Shown here: positions 30,310 to 41,925 of the stretch, one piece after another
How positions within the stretch are numbered: position 1 is the first letter of the stretch
How the letters are laid out: every line of letters begins with the position of its first letter
DNA from: Ctena decussata
Lineage: Eukaryota; Mollusca; Bivalvia; Lucinida; Lucinidae
Assembly (NCBI GenBank): GCA_963989385.1
Contig: OZ022509.1
Location: 77,460,667 to 77,524,666 of the forward strand
DNA: 64,000 nt
Direction of reading: 5' to 3'
The notes under the pieces: model-generated
What the model was told of the DNA's origin: nothing
Databases searched by the model: none
Seen by the model: the letters and a program-made list of their open reading frames with translations, nothing else
Position numbers and translations under genes: made by a program

Positions 30310-32040
30310 TATCGATAATATAACCACTGCGTGGCATATCTTATGGCGCATACAACTAAGCAACGTTAATCGCTTGCTGCCTAGCAACAACAGAAGGCAA
30401 GGGAAAAGATCCTGGCCAATTTTTTAAAAACGGTTGCGGTATCACCGCTTCGGGGAGAATTGTCCACAATCAAGGGATTACCTAGACTGTTTTCATTCAT
30501 CACTAGATCGTTTACTTTACACCTGTTCTCAGAGTAGGCGCGCAATAAAATTTAAAAAACGTGAAATTATTTTTTGGGGGGAAATGCAAATTTTCTTTAT
30601 TTCATGCATCATAATATATCTCAAGAACAATATGTCAAAATATCTGCATTCGGAGAGGATTCTTTAGTCAACTTCCAGGTTCTCCAAAGGCCAGAGGGGT
30701 ACACTAAAGGAGTAATTTAAGGCGCAACCCCTTCGTTAGTAAAACTGCGAATAATGTACATGAGATGCTGTTGAAAGTAATGTCTTTGAAATGTTTTAGC
30801 ACATAAAATTGTTGTGCATAATAACACAGTGGATACTACTAATCTAACAAATCCCAAACTATTAGAATCTTAAGAAAAGTATGTACTCAAGCATTAGTTG
30901 TTTCCAAACAGGCTTAAAGCATTGACTTCTTTTATCGTCAAAACAAAAAGAAAGATACTCTTGTGAATATTTTCATATCAGCGGGTTGCAGTACCAATAA
31001 GTGTAAAAATATCAAGGAAAGAAATAAGATCATGGAAAAAAGTAACAGCTGTAGAATAAATTTGTTTGAGTAACGTAGCTTACATAATAAGTTAGTATAA
31101 CAACTAAAATTAACAAGTAAATAAAAGATATAAAAATCTAAACGTCAATAACATTAAAAATGTATTCTATTCTTACTGAAAATTATATCACTTGTTATTA
31201 ATTTTTAAAACTGCTTTACCAATTTCATTAACTCAAAAACATAAAATTATATCAATGGAAGGTAACTAGTACTGATTCGTATATTGACAAAAGCATATAT
31301 CAGTGTCACTGTCAACAGCGTTTGCCTTTTAGCAAGAGTTACAGATACACTTTTTAGTGATTTTGTATCATTGTATCATATTTCACTTTCTGTTTTATAA
31401 CCAATTTAAATACTTTTACAGTGAATATGTTGGGTACGCTATCAAATTATATGAACAAGCCTGTCGTACCTTAAAGACGCGGTCAAGATCACCAAAATTT
31501 GAGCCTGTCTTAAGTTTATCACGATGATACAGCTATGCAGTTATAATCCCATTACCTGGTTTAAGTGATATCGTGGGTACAAGACACTGCCCCGCCGACG
31601 GAGACAAAGAGAAAAGTTACAGCGTAAGAGCTCCTGTGATCTTAAAAATAGGGTAAAAGTCAACAAAACATAATTAGCTTTTTGGCTTGTTCCAATGACG
31701 TATTCATACAACCATTGATTCAAGAAATATAGTAGATGCCAAGAATGCCGACAAGGACAGACAGACCGACTGACCGACCGACCGATCTATCTATCTTTAT
31801 ATCTAGTAGATAAACAGACAAATATTGTCACGCCGACTCAGAGGCCGACACTAACATGATCCGCACCGCCCCCTCCCCCACCTCCCACCCCCACCTTTGC
31901 TTAAACATAATGAGAAAAGTATACCCGCTGAGAAAGCAGCTGGTAAGCTATGTAACCATGAATAACTAATGTCTTATTTTATTTTGACGATGCTTACTTT
32001 TATTCTCTGACATGTGGAAATCGGAGCAATTATATCTTAA
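30310..32040. other. no recognised gene; GACC/GATC microsatellite at 31755-31805
   Basis: AT-rich sequence with one AACGTAGCTTACA motif at 31072 and a GACAGACC..GACCGACCGATCTATC tract. No coding exon is supported. Confidence 0.35.
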
Positions 32041-32157
32041 TTAAGATGTATGGGTACACCGTCAAGTTTTCCGCAACTGTCAGAAGCAGGAACAACCTTT
32101 GTGACATCTTGTTTGTTTCCCCGGACGAGAGATCTGTATCCGCATGGAGGCTTCTCC

Positions 32158-32245
32158 AACAGAAAATAATTTGCTCAAAGGAGCAAATTCTTTTAAGAGT
32201 CGAACCTTATTAGTAGCTATTCTCTTAAATGGAAGAATTCGCTCC
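32158..32245. repeat. GAATTTGCTC hairpin family, partial copy
   Basis: AATTTGCTCAAAGGAGCAAATTC is a short perfect hairpin. A TCTTAAAT..GAATTCGCTCC half follows. Compare 46133-46197. Confidence 0.5.
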
Positions 32246-32350
32246 CAGGGAAGTATTTTTTTTAATTAATTGGTGAGAAAAGAGGTCAAAATGAAGATGC
32301 CATCTTATTTTACCAGAACGTGTACCCATTCCCTCAATTTTTGTAGAATT

Positions 32351-33052
32351 AGGGCCATAACGTCTACTCCCAAAACGTCTACTCCCAAACCGTCTACTCC
32401 CATTTGGTCTACTGTGCCAAAACGTCTACTCCTATTTGGTCTACTGGACCAAAATGTCCGGCCTGGTTTGGTCTGCCCTGTAGTTTTAGATAATGAACAT
32501 CCCTGGCTATATTTATGGTACAGAAACATTTTAACATTAAGAAACTAGAAATATATCTCCAAATCGCTTATTTGAACTACAAAGAGGCGAATTGCTAGCT
32601 CACTGGTGTATTGCTAACTCAAAGTCAACAAGGGTTTCAGCAAGTTCTAAGTTAAATTTTCTTCAGACTGGAAACAAAATTTGTGTGACCGCACATTTTA
32701 ATGTTTTAACACTTCACATTAAATTTTCTGTTGGAAAAAGTTACATGTACAGATAGTAGGTTCACAAAAACTGCCTGCTGGATGCACCCATATTAATATT
32801 TTAAGCCCAAAACCCCACCCCTTATACCTTATACATCTCTATATAAAATGTTGACCCCAATGGCAATCATCCAAAATACTAGTATGAATATTCATAGTTA
32901 CTTTCTGTGTGGACAAAAGGGAATAGAAGTTTTGGAACAGTAGACCAAATGGGAGTAGACGTTTTGGCACAGTAGACCAAATGGGAGTAGGCGTTTTGAA
33001 ATTAGACGTTTTGAAATTAGACGTTTTGAAATTAGACGTATTGCACTACCCC
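32351..33052. mobile_element. TIR element with iterated ACGTCTACTCCC subterminal motifs
   Basis: On the left, AACGTCTACTCCCA occurs several times with TTTGGTCTACTG between. On the right, CAGTAGACCAAATGGGAGTA and GACGTTTTG occur in the opposite sense, with extra GAAATTAGACGTTTT units. Outer ends AGGGCCATAACGTC and GTATTGCACTACCCC are roughly complementary. The ~450-bp middle has no ORF, so the element is non-autonomous. Confidence 0.65.
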
Positions 33053-33125
33053 TTTTTGTAACCACACTTAAAGTCAACAGGTTATTCTATGTTTTCAAAG
33101 TTGAATAAATATCACTGCATAAAAG

Positions 33126-33350
33126 AAGCTGGTGCCGGCTGGGCTTTCATAAGCTCGCGATTTGGTCTTATTTCTTAAGAGGGAAAGAGGGAAGCTACTC
33201 ACTCAGAAACTGTTGAAGCAGGGTTATCATAAAGCAAAGCTTGTGTCGACAGTTAAAAAGTTTTATGGGAGACACCATGACCTTGTTGATCCCTACAATG
33301 TGGCCGTTTCTAAACTAATCTCCGATTTGATGGCCTCAGCCGAAGCTTAG
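33126..33350 (+). pseudogene. C-terminal relic of a reverse-transcriptase protein
   Basis: It encodes LLTQKLLKQGYHKAKLVSTV followed by KKFYGRHHDLVDPYNVAVS. From memory this matches the C-terminal region of reverse-transcriptase proteins that are very abundant in bivalve and coral genomes (form LT.KLL.QGYRYHKLRK.F..FY.RH..L..KYNV). The upstream polymerase domain is absent and downstream frames are broken. The retroelement class was not determined. Confidence 0.5.
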
Positions 33351-34700
33351 TTAAGCTTTCAAATACCGGACTTTCATTTTCACTGACTTTTTCCACAGAT
33401 ACATAGATATGACGGGTGTATTATAATAGGCAGGTGATGCTTACTATCCCGCGGGCACCTGATCACACCTCTGTTTTGGGGTCCATGTCTGTGTATCTAA
33501 AATTTCCGGAATTGTCTATGTTTAAATGACCTACGAGTTCGGATTTATGATTTGGGTACCTTGACCACTATCATTCTTATGAAGATAGCATGTCAGCACA
33601 TTTAATATAATCATACGACAAATATTTTCATACAAAGTCACAAAGTTATTTTTTACTTATCTAAACTAGGATGCCCAGTGTAACAATGATGGGAATCAGA
33701 AAATTGACTATTAGCAGACGACACAACTGTGTAAACCGGAAGTAGCAGTTTTATACGGAGGTTACGTAAGATAAAGAATGCTAACTGCTGTTTTTTTTTA
33801 TTTGGCATAACTTCAACAGCAGTTCTGGAACAAGGGCAAACTACTCAAAACGTAGCTTACATAACGTAGCTTACATCATACGATATATTTATGGATACTT
33901 CAATGAACGAAAAAGCAAGTCGACAGTTTTTGTTAGTTTTGCACTACCCTTGTAAGCATATCGATCATAAATGAACCCACATTCCTCCCTTTTCTCTAGA
34001 TTTTTCACAATTGCGATAACGTAGCTTACACCTTATCCATTCTGCTAAACGTGTAGTTTTCAGAGAAATATATGCTTAAAATTACAAGCGGTCAATGCAT
34101 CCATATAAGCGCTATCGAATTTGACAAACATAAATGCTTATTTTAAAGATTTACTTGGAAGCGAAATACTTGTTTATTGCTTTCTAACTATTCAGTATTA
34201 TGCGGATAACGTAGCTTACATACATTTTAGCGACACTGCAGATGAAAAGAAATCTTTGCCCAGGGAGGTGTGATTTATAAAATGGTATTTCGGGTTTGCA
34301 TACTTACATATTCTGTTCACTTTAGAAGCATAATTTCATTACATTTTAGATTTATTTTGCGGAAAAAGGGGATGCACTTGTTTGTACCATACAGAAAGAC
34401 ATGCGTTTTATGCCATTTTTAGCCTGTTCAAGCATCGAGAATGAAAAAACTTGTGAATGTGATGCTTTAATTCATAACTTAAAATGAAAAACACATCTTC
34501 GAGCTGGAATGGAAGTATGTTCAAGCCATGTGAAATGTTTTTTGATAAGTGGTTAGACTAAAAGACACCGAATATTAATACTTGTTTGTCTATTCTGAGA
34601 ATAGGTGTTTAACAAAGTTTCTAGCTTTTCCTTTGTGACAAAACAATTGTGACCCAAGAACGGACAATTGTAGTCTGTTGCGTAAAGTGAACAACAATAT
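33351..34700. other. no gene; four AACGTAGCTTACA motifs
   Basis: The 13-mer AACGTAGCTTACA occurs at about 33849, 33863, 34018 and 34208, twice preceded by GCGATA or GCGGATA. Otherwise AT-rich and unassigned. Confidence 0.4.
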
Positions 34701-34719
34701 ATAGTGTAAGTTGGTAGAA

Positions 34720-36440
34720 ATGGTTTTCGAATAATACAAACGTTATGCTAATAACAACAAATCAGAAACGTCACAGACTAGATACTGACAAACTTGACCT
34801 GAATTTCAATAATGAATCAATTAGTATGACTACTCACGACAAAATTCTAGGTGTCTTTGTTGACAATAATTTAACCTGGAATGAACATGTTAAATATTTA
34901 ACCAAAAAAATTGCTTCAAGTATATGGATTCTTTCAAAAATTAAGCAATTCTTATCCCAGGCTCATCGAGTTCAGTTTTACAAATCCTATATTCAGCCAC
35001 ATATTGACTTCTGCAATATTGTATGGGGTAATTCATCTGAGGCTAATAAACTAAAAATTTTCAGATTACAAAGCGGGCATGCCGAGTCATTCTCGATTAT
35101 AATGTAGATGATTACAGCGATGCTACGAGCACTTTGAAGATTTTGTCTGTATATGATCGCCTTTATCTAAGAAAAGCAAAGTTTATGTTTAAAGTCTTTA
35201 ACAAGTCTAAGCCCGAATATATTTCAGAAATTTTTACTTTACGTAACAATGTCAATGCAACTATTAATTTAAGATCATCTGCTTGCTGTTTTGTTCCACC
35301 TAAGCCAAGAACTGAATTCTTTAAACATAGTTTAAGATACTCTGGGTGCCTAATATGGAACAGCTTGCAAGAGGAAATAAAAAATGCTTCAACAATTACT
35401 ACATTCCACAATAGATGTGTAAAATGGCTGACTAACTAAACGAAAAGTTAAAATGTACAAAGAGTAAAATTTCTTTTGCTTTTCCTCTTCTGTTCTTATT
35501 GTATTGTAGTGTGTTCTTGTTGGGAAAATGATCACTCAGCAGTCATTCTTTTTTTTTCTTTCTTTGTTAATTTGATTGATATACATTATGTGCTTGCCTG
35601 TTTGTATGCACTGTATGTAAGATTTCTATATTTTGCAAGTCCCGTATATCCTGTTTAGTTAAAATGTTTATTATTGTTACTATTTTTTCTTCTTTATATA
35701 GCACCTTCCTCCTGAAAAGTAAGAGTCTTAAGTCTAGCTCAGTTATGAATCTGTTGAAAACTCAGACACAGTGAATAACAGGTATTTGCCAACACTGTAC
35801 AAGGGTTATGTGCCCACTGAACCTATGTGAGCAAAATCTATTCCTTTCATTTCCTTTTCTTGTAAGACCTACATGCATTACCTATAGTGAATTTCTTGAT
35901 TCATGAACCAGGGGTCATGGGTTAGATGCCTGACTCAATCAGTCTTTTGAATGCGGCTTTAAATAGAAGTCCCTACCTACAATACCTGTGATTCTTGCTT
36001 TTCCTGTATAAAAGTCAATATGAATGACTGAAGATTCAGACATTAGCTATTTTACCTTCATTCAAACTACCATTAAATTTTTGAATACATTGAAATTTCA
36101 TATGTCATATATCAGATTATACATATATCAGATTATATTCAAATTTTGTTTTGTCTTTGTACTTTAGAATTATATCTGCACTCATTTTCAATAGATATGT
36201 TTGGGATGCTATTACTTAACATTCTAGCATAATTTGTTCACCAAACTTGAAAATTTATAGACACATTGTACATTTCCATGTCATTATTTGTATATAATTC
36301 TTTGTTTGCTTTTGTATTTATTTTTAGGTATTGTATAAATTTAGCTGTATATTGAGGGCCTCATGGAAGATTAGCTTATACATATGTATGTGCTAAATGT
36401 TGTAACCCTCGTTAAATAAAGACTTTACTTAGTTACTTAC
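34720..36440 (+). mobile_element. 5'-truncated LINE (CR1/L2-like) fragment with 3' UTR and tail
   Basis: The C-terminal part of a LINE reverse transcriptase is followed by about 1 kb of AT-rich 3' sequence. It ends in AATAAAGAC and (TACTT)n at 36414-36440. It differs from the 17.5-kb LINE and is probably CR1/L2-like, judged from the WNEHVKYLTKKI and LPKPRT-type motifs. Confidence 0.7.
34745..35439 (+). pseudogene. LINE reverse-transcriptase C-terminus with a single frameshift
   Basis: The first frame (34745-35107) reads ILGVFVDNNLTWNEHVKYLT, IQPHIDFCNIVWGNSSEANK and KIFRLQ. The second (in use from about 35073, open to 35439) reads DYSDATSTLKILSVYDRLYL, PPKPRTEFFKHSLRYSG and LIWNSLQEEIK. One missing base in the AAA at 35070-35072 explains the shift, because the codons on both sides then fit the family order. 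No other disabling change is seen, so the copy is fairly young. The catalytic YADD region lies upstream and is absent. Confidence 0.8.
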
Positions 36441-37020
36441 TTAATACTTTGCACACATAAAGATATTGTGTGACGTCATTATGCAGCTGATGTTCAAATG
36501 GTGACTAAGCATTATTGTGAGATAGCAAACAGCCTTGCTCTGTATCAGCTCGTGGTACAGATCGTCAAAAACGAGCATCAAATGACCCCCAGTTTTCGCT
36601 GCCCTTTTACAAATTGTCTCCCATTGCAGCCTCTGAATCATCTCCAGCCATTGCTTATTTCATGTGCGCATGCAAGGCTTTAAAATAGATATTGGGTCAG
36701 CAATACTACAAGCCGTGAAATGAAAGTATTGAGACGTTTTAAGAATTTTCCCCTTTATTTGCTAAATTCTTTTCATTGAAATAGACCAATTCATCCGAAC
36801 ACCCTTTTCATTTTGAAAAGATTATTTACGTTTCACACACGTAGAAAACAGGCTCTGTATCAATATTGAAAGATCACATGTACATGCTAAGAAAACACGC
36901 CATTGTTGAACAAAAGGATTAACACATTTTCGTACAATAGGATTAAAACACTTCCAGATAATAGAAATCAACACAAATAGGCACTGGAACCAGAACTCGG
37001 GGCTCTACCAGTACTTTCTC
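36441..37020. other. no recognised feature
   Basis: I see nothing nameable in this stretch. Confidence 0.35.
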
Positions 37021-37024
37021 TACT

Positions 37025-37154
37025 ACTACTGACAACTGCCCTTCTTAAATCAGCGGAAGGAGAAACGAAAGTATGTGGCCAGACCGGGATTCGAACCCAG
37101 GACCTCTGACTTCCGAGTCAGGTGCCCTACCGATTGCGCTACCCGGCCCGGCGA
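37025..37154 (-). mobile_element. S1 SINE, head and start of body only
   Basis: The tRNA-like head (GGTTCGAATCCC B box; TAGCGCAATCGG A box on the minus strand) and the CTTCCGCTGATTTAAGAAGG block are present and the 3' body is missing. The head is nearly identical to that at 5270-5350. Confidence 0.8.
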
Positions 37155-37159
37155 CATTT

Positions 37160-37930
37160 GTTGGACGGAAAGGGCAATATATAGTTAGATTATACATAGT
37201 TTTAGAAACCGAGATATATATGCACATTAGATTAAAAGCAGTCGTGATACGATCCATACCAGCCATACAAGTCATTTTTATGAATAATCATGTAAACACA
37301 CCATGCCAGTCCGATAATCGGACTGGTATGGAGTGAATGCATGATTGTCCATAAGCTGACTGGCATGAATCCTATTATGGCTGCTGTTGATCTGATCTGC
37401 CTGTAATTGAATGTTTATGGTGGAAACTTGTCAAAATATATTTGAAATAAGTAACTCTGCTATCTTTAGTGATGATCCGTAGTGCCTTAACATTGTAGAC
37501 TCCAATCTGACTGCTCATAGCGGATCGAGAAAGATAAGGCAAAGTCATTTTCTCGGGACGGATGTATTGTGAAATAGAGAAACACGCCCGGTGGCGTGGT
37601 ATGAGTAACTTCAGGATGTTACGAAATACGTACAAACCGTTTTACGTATGTACTCAACTCAAATATCAGAGAGATTGTAAACGATATTTATTTTATGTCG
37701 GTATATATTGTTTTTTTTTTCTTTTATTGGCAAATAATACACGTTTTTATACTAAAACGGTTTCACTGATACCACAAATCGTGTCATATAAAATTCGGTA
37801 AGAAGACGCGCACCCGCCCACCCCTGCAAACATATATATAATGGAAAAATACAACATAATACAAACTGGTGAAAGCTATATAATTCTATATAAAAATAGT
37901 ATACTTGACAGAACCCTATTATACGAAGTA
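37160..37930. other. no recognised gene
   Basis: An ACCATGCCAGTCCGATAATC / GATTATCGGACTGGCATGG-type short inverted repeat lies at about 37300-37330. Nothing else is seen. Confidence 0.4.
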
Positions 37931-37933
37931 CAC

Positions 37934-38293
37934 CAGGCCCGGATCCAGCCCATCACGTACTGGTGGGGCTCTGGATAACTGGTGGGGCTGGGAGGTGCCG
38001 AGGGGGAGAGGGCTTGAAAATATGATATATTGATGGTTCAGTTTCAAGAGAATTTTTTTATATATTTTACCTTAAAATATATGTTGTGATATCTCATTAG
38101 AATCGCCTCCCCGAGGCGATTCTAAGAGATTTCACGACATATATTTTGAATATTTTGATCTAACCACATTGGATATTTTTTCTAAAACTGTCATCAGATG
38201 CTTCTTATTATCTGGAGGACTACATATTATACATAACACATAGACCAACTGGCGGGGCTGCAGCCCCAAAGCCCACCCCCTGGATCCGGGGCT
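37934..38293. mobile_element. hAT-like non-autonomous TIR element
   Basis: The left end CAGGCCCGGATCCAG matches the complement of the right end CTGGATCCGGGGCTG with one mismatch. GTACAC occurs on both sides (37928-37933, 38294-38299) as a likely target duplication. The centre holds a hairpin (ATTAGAATCGCCTC / GAGGCGATTCTAA). CAGG-type GGATCC ends are common in animal hAT MITEs, but a 5-6-bp duplication is short for hAT. Confidence 0.6.
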
Positions 38294-38629
38294 GTACACG
38301 GCAATATACCCCCATTCCACTGGATTACTCTTTGACTGCGCTCATGGCGCTTCTTCAAAATTTTCGAAATCGCCGCGATAGCCTAGGAATTTGCCAAAAC
38401 TTGGGACTTGTGCGCTTCCAGCACGCTGCCAGTACACTTCTAATATAAATACGATCTCGCTACGCTAGTCACGATGCTGTCGCGATTTAGCTTGGCTTCT
38501 GCCACGCTTAACGGACTTCAAGGGCGCTTCTAATAAGCTGCCACTACGGCAAAGGATTTCAAGCCACGCTTAATCTACGCTTATTACGATGTAGTTGCGA
38601 TCGTGCTACGACCAAAGTACCGGAGCTAA

Positions 38630-38985
38630 TGGTAACAAGCTGACCAAAATTCCTTGGTTAACTGTAAAGACCTGATCATCACAGATCTTGAGTTAACTCA
38701 ACTTATCTGTGATCTAATGGTAAAGTGCTGATAACAGATCTTAACTGTGACATAATGGCAAAGTAATGACAACAAATCCTGGCTTAACTGTGATGTAATA
38801 GTAAAATGGTGACAAATGAAATCCTCGTCTAACTGTGATCTAGTGGTAAAGGCTGACAACAGATCCTGGATTAATTCTGATTGAATGGAAAAGTTTTGGC
38901 CACAAATCTTTGACTAAATGTTATCTAATGGTAAAGTGTTGACCACAAATCCTGAGTTAACTGAGATCTGATGGACGTGAATTTC
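38630..38985. repeat. diverged ~50-bp tandem repeat, about seven units
   Basis: The unit is roughly AACTGTGATCTAATGGTAAA, GTGCTGACAACAGATCCTG, GTT. Units differ by many substitutions and small indels. Confidence 0.7.
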
Positions 38986-39027
38986 TGAACATATATTTTG
39001 AGTTAACAGCTGACAACAGAGAGGCTT

Positions 39028-39160
39028 CGTGGTCGATTGGTTAGAGACACTCAGTTATGGTGAAGGTCATGAGTTTGAATCCTGGATTGGGTCAACTTGC
39101 CACTGGAAAACTCTCTCAACCCAGCAGTAAAGTACCATATTTGAATCCGGGAAGAATAAG
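39028..39160 (+). repeat. tRNA-derived repeat, family S3
   Basis: An A-box-like TGGTCGATTGGTTAGAG and the B box GTTTGAATCC are followed by CTCAACCCAGCAGTAAAGTA. Compare 4680-4770. Confidence 0.45.
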
Positions 39161-39164
39161 GCAG

Positions 39165-39890
39165 TGAAAGGAGAGAGATAGGCTCCGCTTTTCATATGCT
39201 GTGCCCAAGAAACAGTGAACCTCTAACCCTCACTGTCCTTATGGTCATTAGGCAACCTTTATGCCTTTTTTTCATATCAGTTTTATCTTATTAACCTTAT
39301 TGTCTTATCACTTAAGAAATGAATTTCGTTTGAACACAATGGGTCACGAGCAAAGTAAGTGAAGCCCAAAAGGCGTTAAAGTTAAATTTGAAAGGGACCC
39401 TTTGTGTTCATACTTCCATGAACATTGGCAAAATGACATTTATCTCTTGTAATTACATTTAATTTTAAAATTATTTTGAGAATTTTTTTTATTTTTAAGA
39501 GCAACATTTGTAAAAATTTCGATCGAAAGCTGTCACTGACCAACAGCAGGTTAGCCGCTGACGTTAAACGGCCATTGCCATGACCATGACACCCACTAGA
39601 ACGTTACCACAGTGGCATCTTTTGTTTACATCTGACGTTGCTACCAACAAGGTCTCGTGACCAACTATTGTTCATGGAAGTATGAACACTGTTTCTCCGA
39701 AACAAGTTCATCTAAGGAAAATCAAAGGTAATTATAACAGTTTAAATGTAAACCTGGAAATGCATGAAAACCAACAGGAATTAGGAGGGTAATGAAATAT
39801 TGCAGAGATTTGACATTCTGTAGAGGAACTAGAATTTTTTTTTTGAACAAAAACAGATGTCCCCCCACCTGCACTTTCCTAGTAGTATCA
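39165..39890. other. no recognised feature
   Basis: No coding exon or repeat structure that I can name is seen. Confidence 0.35.
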
Positions 39891-39914
39891 TTTTCCCTAA
39901 ATGTTGCCAAGTTA

Positions 39915-40560
39915 AGACCACATGTGACCTTGAAAATAGGGTCAAGGTCACCAAAACTTAGTAGTTCTTTTGCTCCTCCTGATTATACACTAATGTCTAT
40001 GTTTGGTCATAATCCATTAATCCCTTGAGGAGATATGGTGAAGACAAGCCTTTTTCAACATTCCTTGACATCCTGTGACCTTGAAAATATGCTCAAGGTC
40101 ACCAAAATATAATCACTTCTTTTGCATCTCCCAGAGATACACCTGTGCAAGTTTGGTTAAAATCTATCAATCCATTCAGGAGATAGAGTGCAGACAAGGC
40201 ATTTTTCAACACTCTTTGATCTCCTGTGACCTTGAAAATGGGGTCAAGGTCATCAAAATCTAATCAGTTCTTTCTCATCTCCCAGTGATATCGATATCTG
40301 TGTGAGTTTGGTTAAAATTGATCCATCCCTTCAGGAGACAGCGTGCAGACAATGAATTTTCCAACACTCTTTGACCTTCAGTGGCCTTGAAAATGGGGTC
40401 AAGGTCACCAAAATCCCATCTCCCAGTGATGTATCTGTGTGAGTTTGGTAAAAATCCATCCAATCAGGAAATAGACTGCAGACAAGGCATTTTTCAACAC
40501 TCTTTGACCTCCTGTGACCTTGAAACTGGAGTCAAGGTCACCAAAATCTAATCAGTTTTT
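39915..40560. repeat. ~151-bp tandem repeat with TGACCTTGA..TCAAGGTCA palindromes, five units
   Basis: TGACCTTGAAAATRGGGTCA plus AGGTCACC recurs near 39925, 40076, 40227, 40382 and 40515. Spacing is 151, 151, 155 and 133 bp. Each unit also has ATCTCCCAGNGATA..GTGTGAGTTTGGTTAAAAT and CAGACAAGGCATTTTTCAAC. It resembles the core of the pearl-like elements, but no terminal hairpin was found here. Confidence 0.75.
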
Positions 40561-40900
40561 CCCCCCATCCAATGTAAAATTCTCTGTGTGGAAAGCAAAG
40601 ACAACATTCTGAGGGTAGAAAGCAAAGGAATGACCTCACCAGGGTTGACTGTTTATAGGGAAGTATTTGTATGTGTCTTTCTGACAAGGATACTGATCTA
40701 TCTGATCACAGGACAGGGTTTTCTCCTCCCTAAAATGACCCCAAATATCTGACCTAGTCTTACGAAATTCTGCAACAAGATGGGGTTTTCCCTTCCAAAA
40801 CAATCCCAAAAATCTAATCCCATCTTATAAGATTGATCTAATTTTTTGGGGATTGTTTCAGAAGGGAAAAATCTCCAGCTTACATCCGAAGAAAAACAGT

Positions 40901-41126
40901 AGGGCCTGCTTGTTCAAAGCATCGTTAGCCTAACGAGCTCATTAAGAGGTCAACTCGTTAAGTGTTGTATGATTTCATAAAAAATACACTGATATTTTTT
41001 GTTGAAAAAATGTGAGAAGCTTTTGCATATGCAAAAGCTTCTCACATTTTTTCAACAAAAAATGTTGGCTTATTGGAGATACTAACGTTCGAAATTTTAA
41101 AGAAATGTTAACTAACGATGTCAACA
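40901..41126. mobile_element. foldback element family F3 (AGGGCCTGNTTGTTCAAAGC), copy 1
   Basis: The left end AGGGCCTGCTTGTTCAAAGC plus ATCGTTAGCCTAACGA is present, with a central perfect 70-bp palindrome at 40994-41063 (core GAAGCTTTTGCATATGCAAA). The right end is degraded (GTTAACTAACGATGTCAAC). Confidence 0.7.
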
Positions 41127-41398
41127 GTTTTCAACCCCCGGACCTAGGAGTTTTATAAATAAGCAACAAAGATAGGTCTCAGAAGCATCTTTACTCTCGC
41201 ATAACTTTTCTTTAATCACACTTTGGACAGAGTCAGAATCACACTAAAATATACATATAATAATTACCAGGATAATATAGCTACTTTGGCCTCTTCAGGC
41301 TAACGGTGTTTGTGTATCCTCTACTAGGTGAAATTCCAGCTGGACTGTGTGTTTATATTTAATAGGATTTTGTCCCCTTTACAAGAGTTAACATACAT

Positions 41399-41585
41399 AT
41401 TCGGCTATAAGATGGAGGTTCTCCACCTGCAGAATGACCACAATTACCTAAATCAGAATTGAATAATTGTGCTATAAGATGGGGTTTTCCATTATAAATC
41501 AAACCCAAAACCCTAAATTTGCCCTATAAGATGGATCTAAATTTTTTAGGTAGTTTTGTAGTTGGGATCCATCTTATAACCGAAT
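41399..41585. mobile_element. TIR element family F4 (ATTCGGCTATAAGATGGA)
   Basis: ATTCGGCTATAAGATGGA on the left is mirrored by TCCATCTTATAACCGAAT on the right. The middle repeats GGNTTT..CATTATAAATCA-like sequence around CCTAAATTTGCC. Related pieces lie at 40757-40895, 53330-53440, 54316-54492 and 59411-59520. Confidence 0.7.
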
Positions 41586-41881
41586 AACTATGGCAAGTTT
41601 GAGAATGTTTATGAACCAGCTACTGTAGAAAGACACTTATAACAGGGGTCTGATGAACTTTGATGCTGTCATGCTAATATGACAATTTGCTTGCACTAAT
41701 GCTGGCATGCAATGCATTCTTGTAGCTCTCTCAGCTCCTGATTGGCTAGATACTGATATTTGAAATGATCTAAGCATTTGATTGGCTGAATAGCATCATA
41801 AAGTCACTCAATGGTGAATGACACATCATCAATTCCATCAAAATGTTCTTTATTAGCCTGTTTGTATCAGGAAAGGTTTCC

Positions 41882-41925
41882 ATTTTTGGAGCATGGTTTC
41901 TTTTTAGAAACCATGCTCCAAAAAT
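41882..41925. repeat. 44-bp hairpin
   Basis: ATTTTTGGAGCATGGTTTC and GAAACCATGCTCCAAAAAT pair perfectly around a 6-nt loop. Confidence 0.85.
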
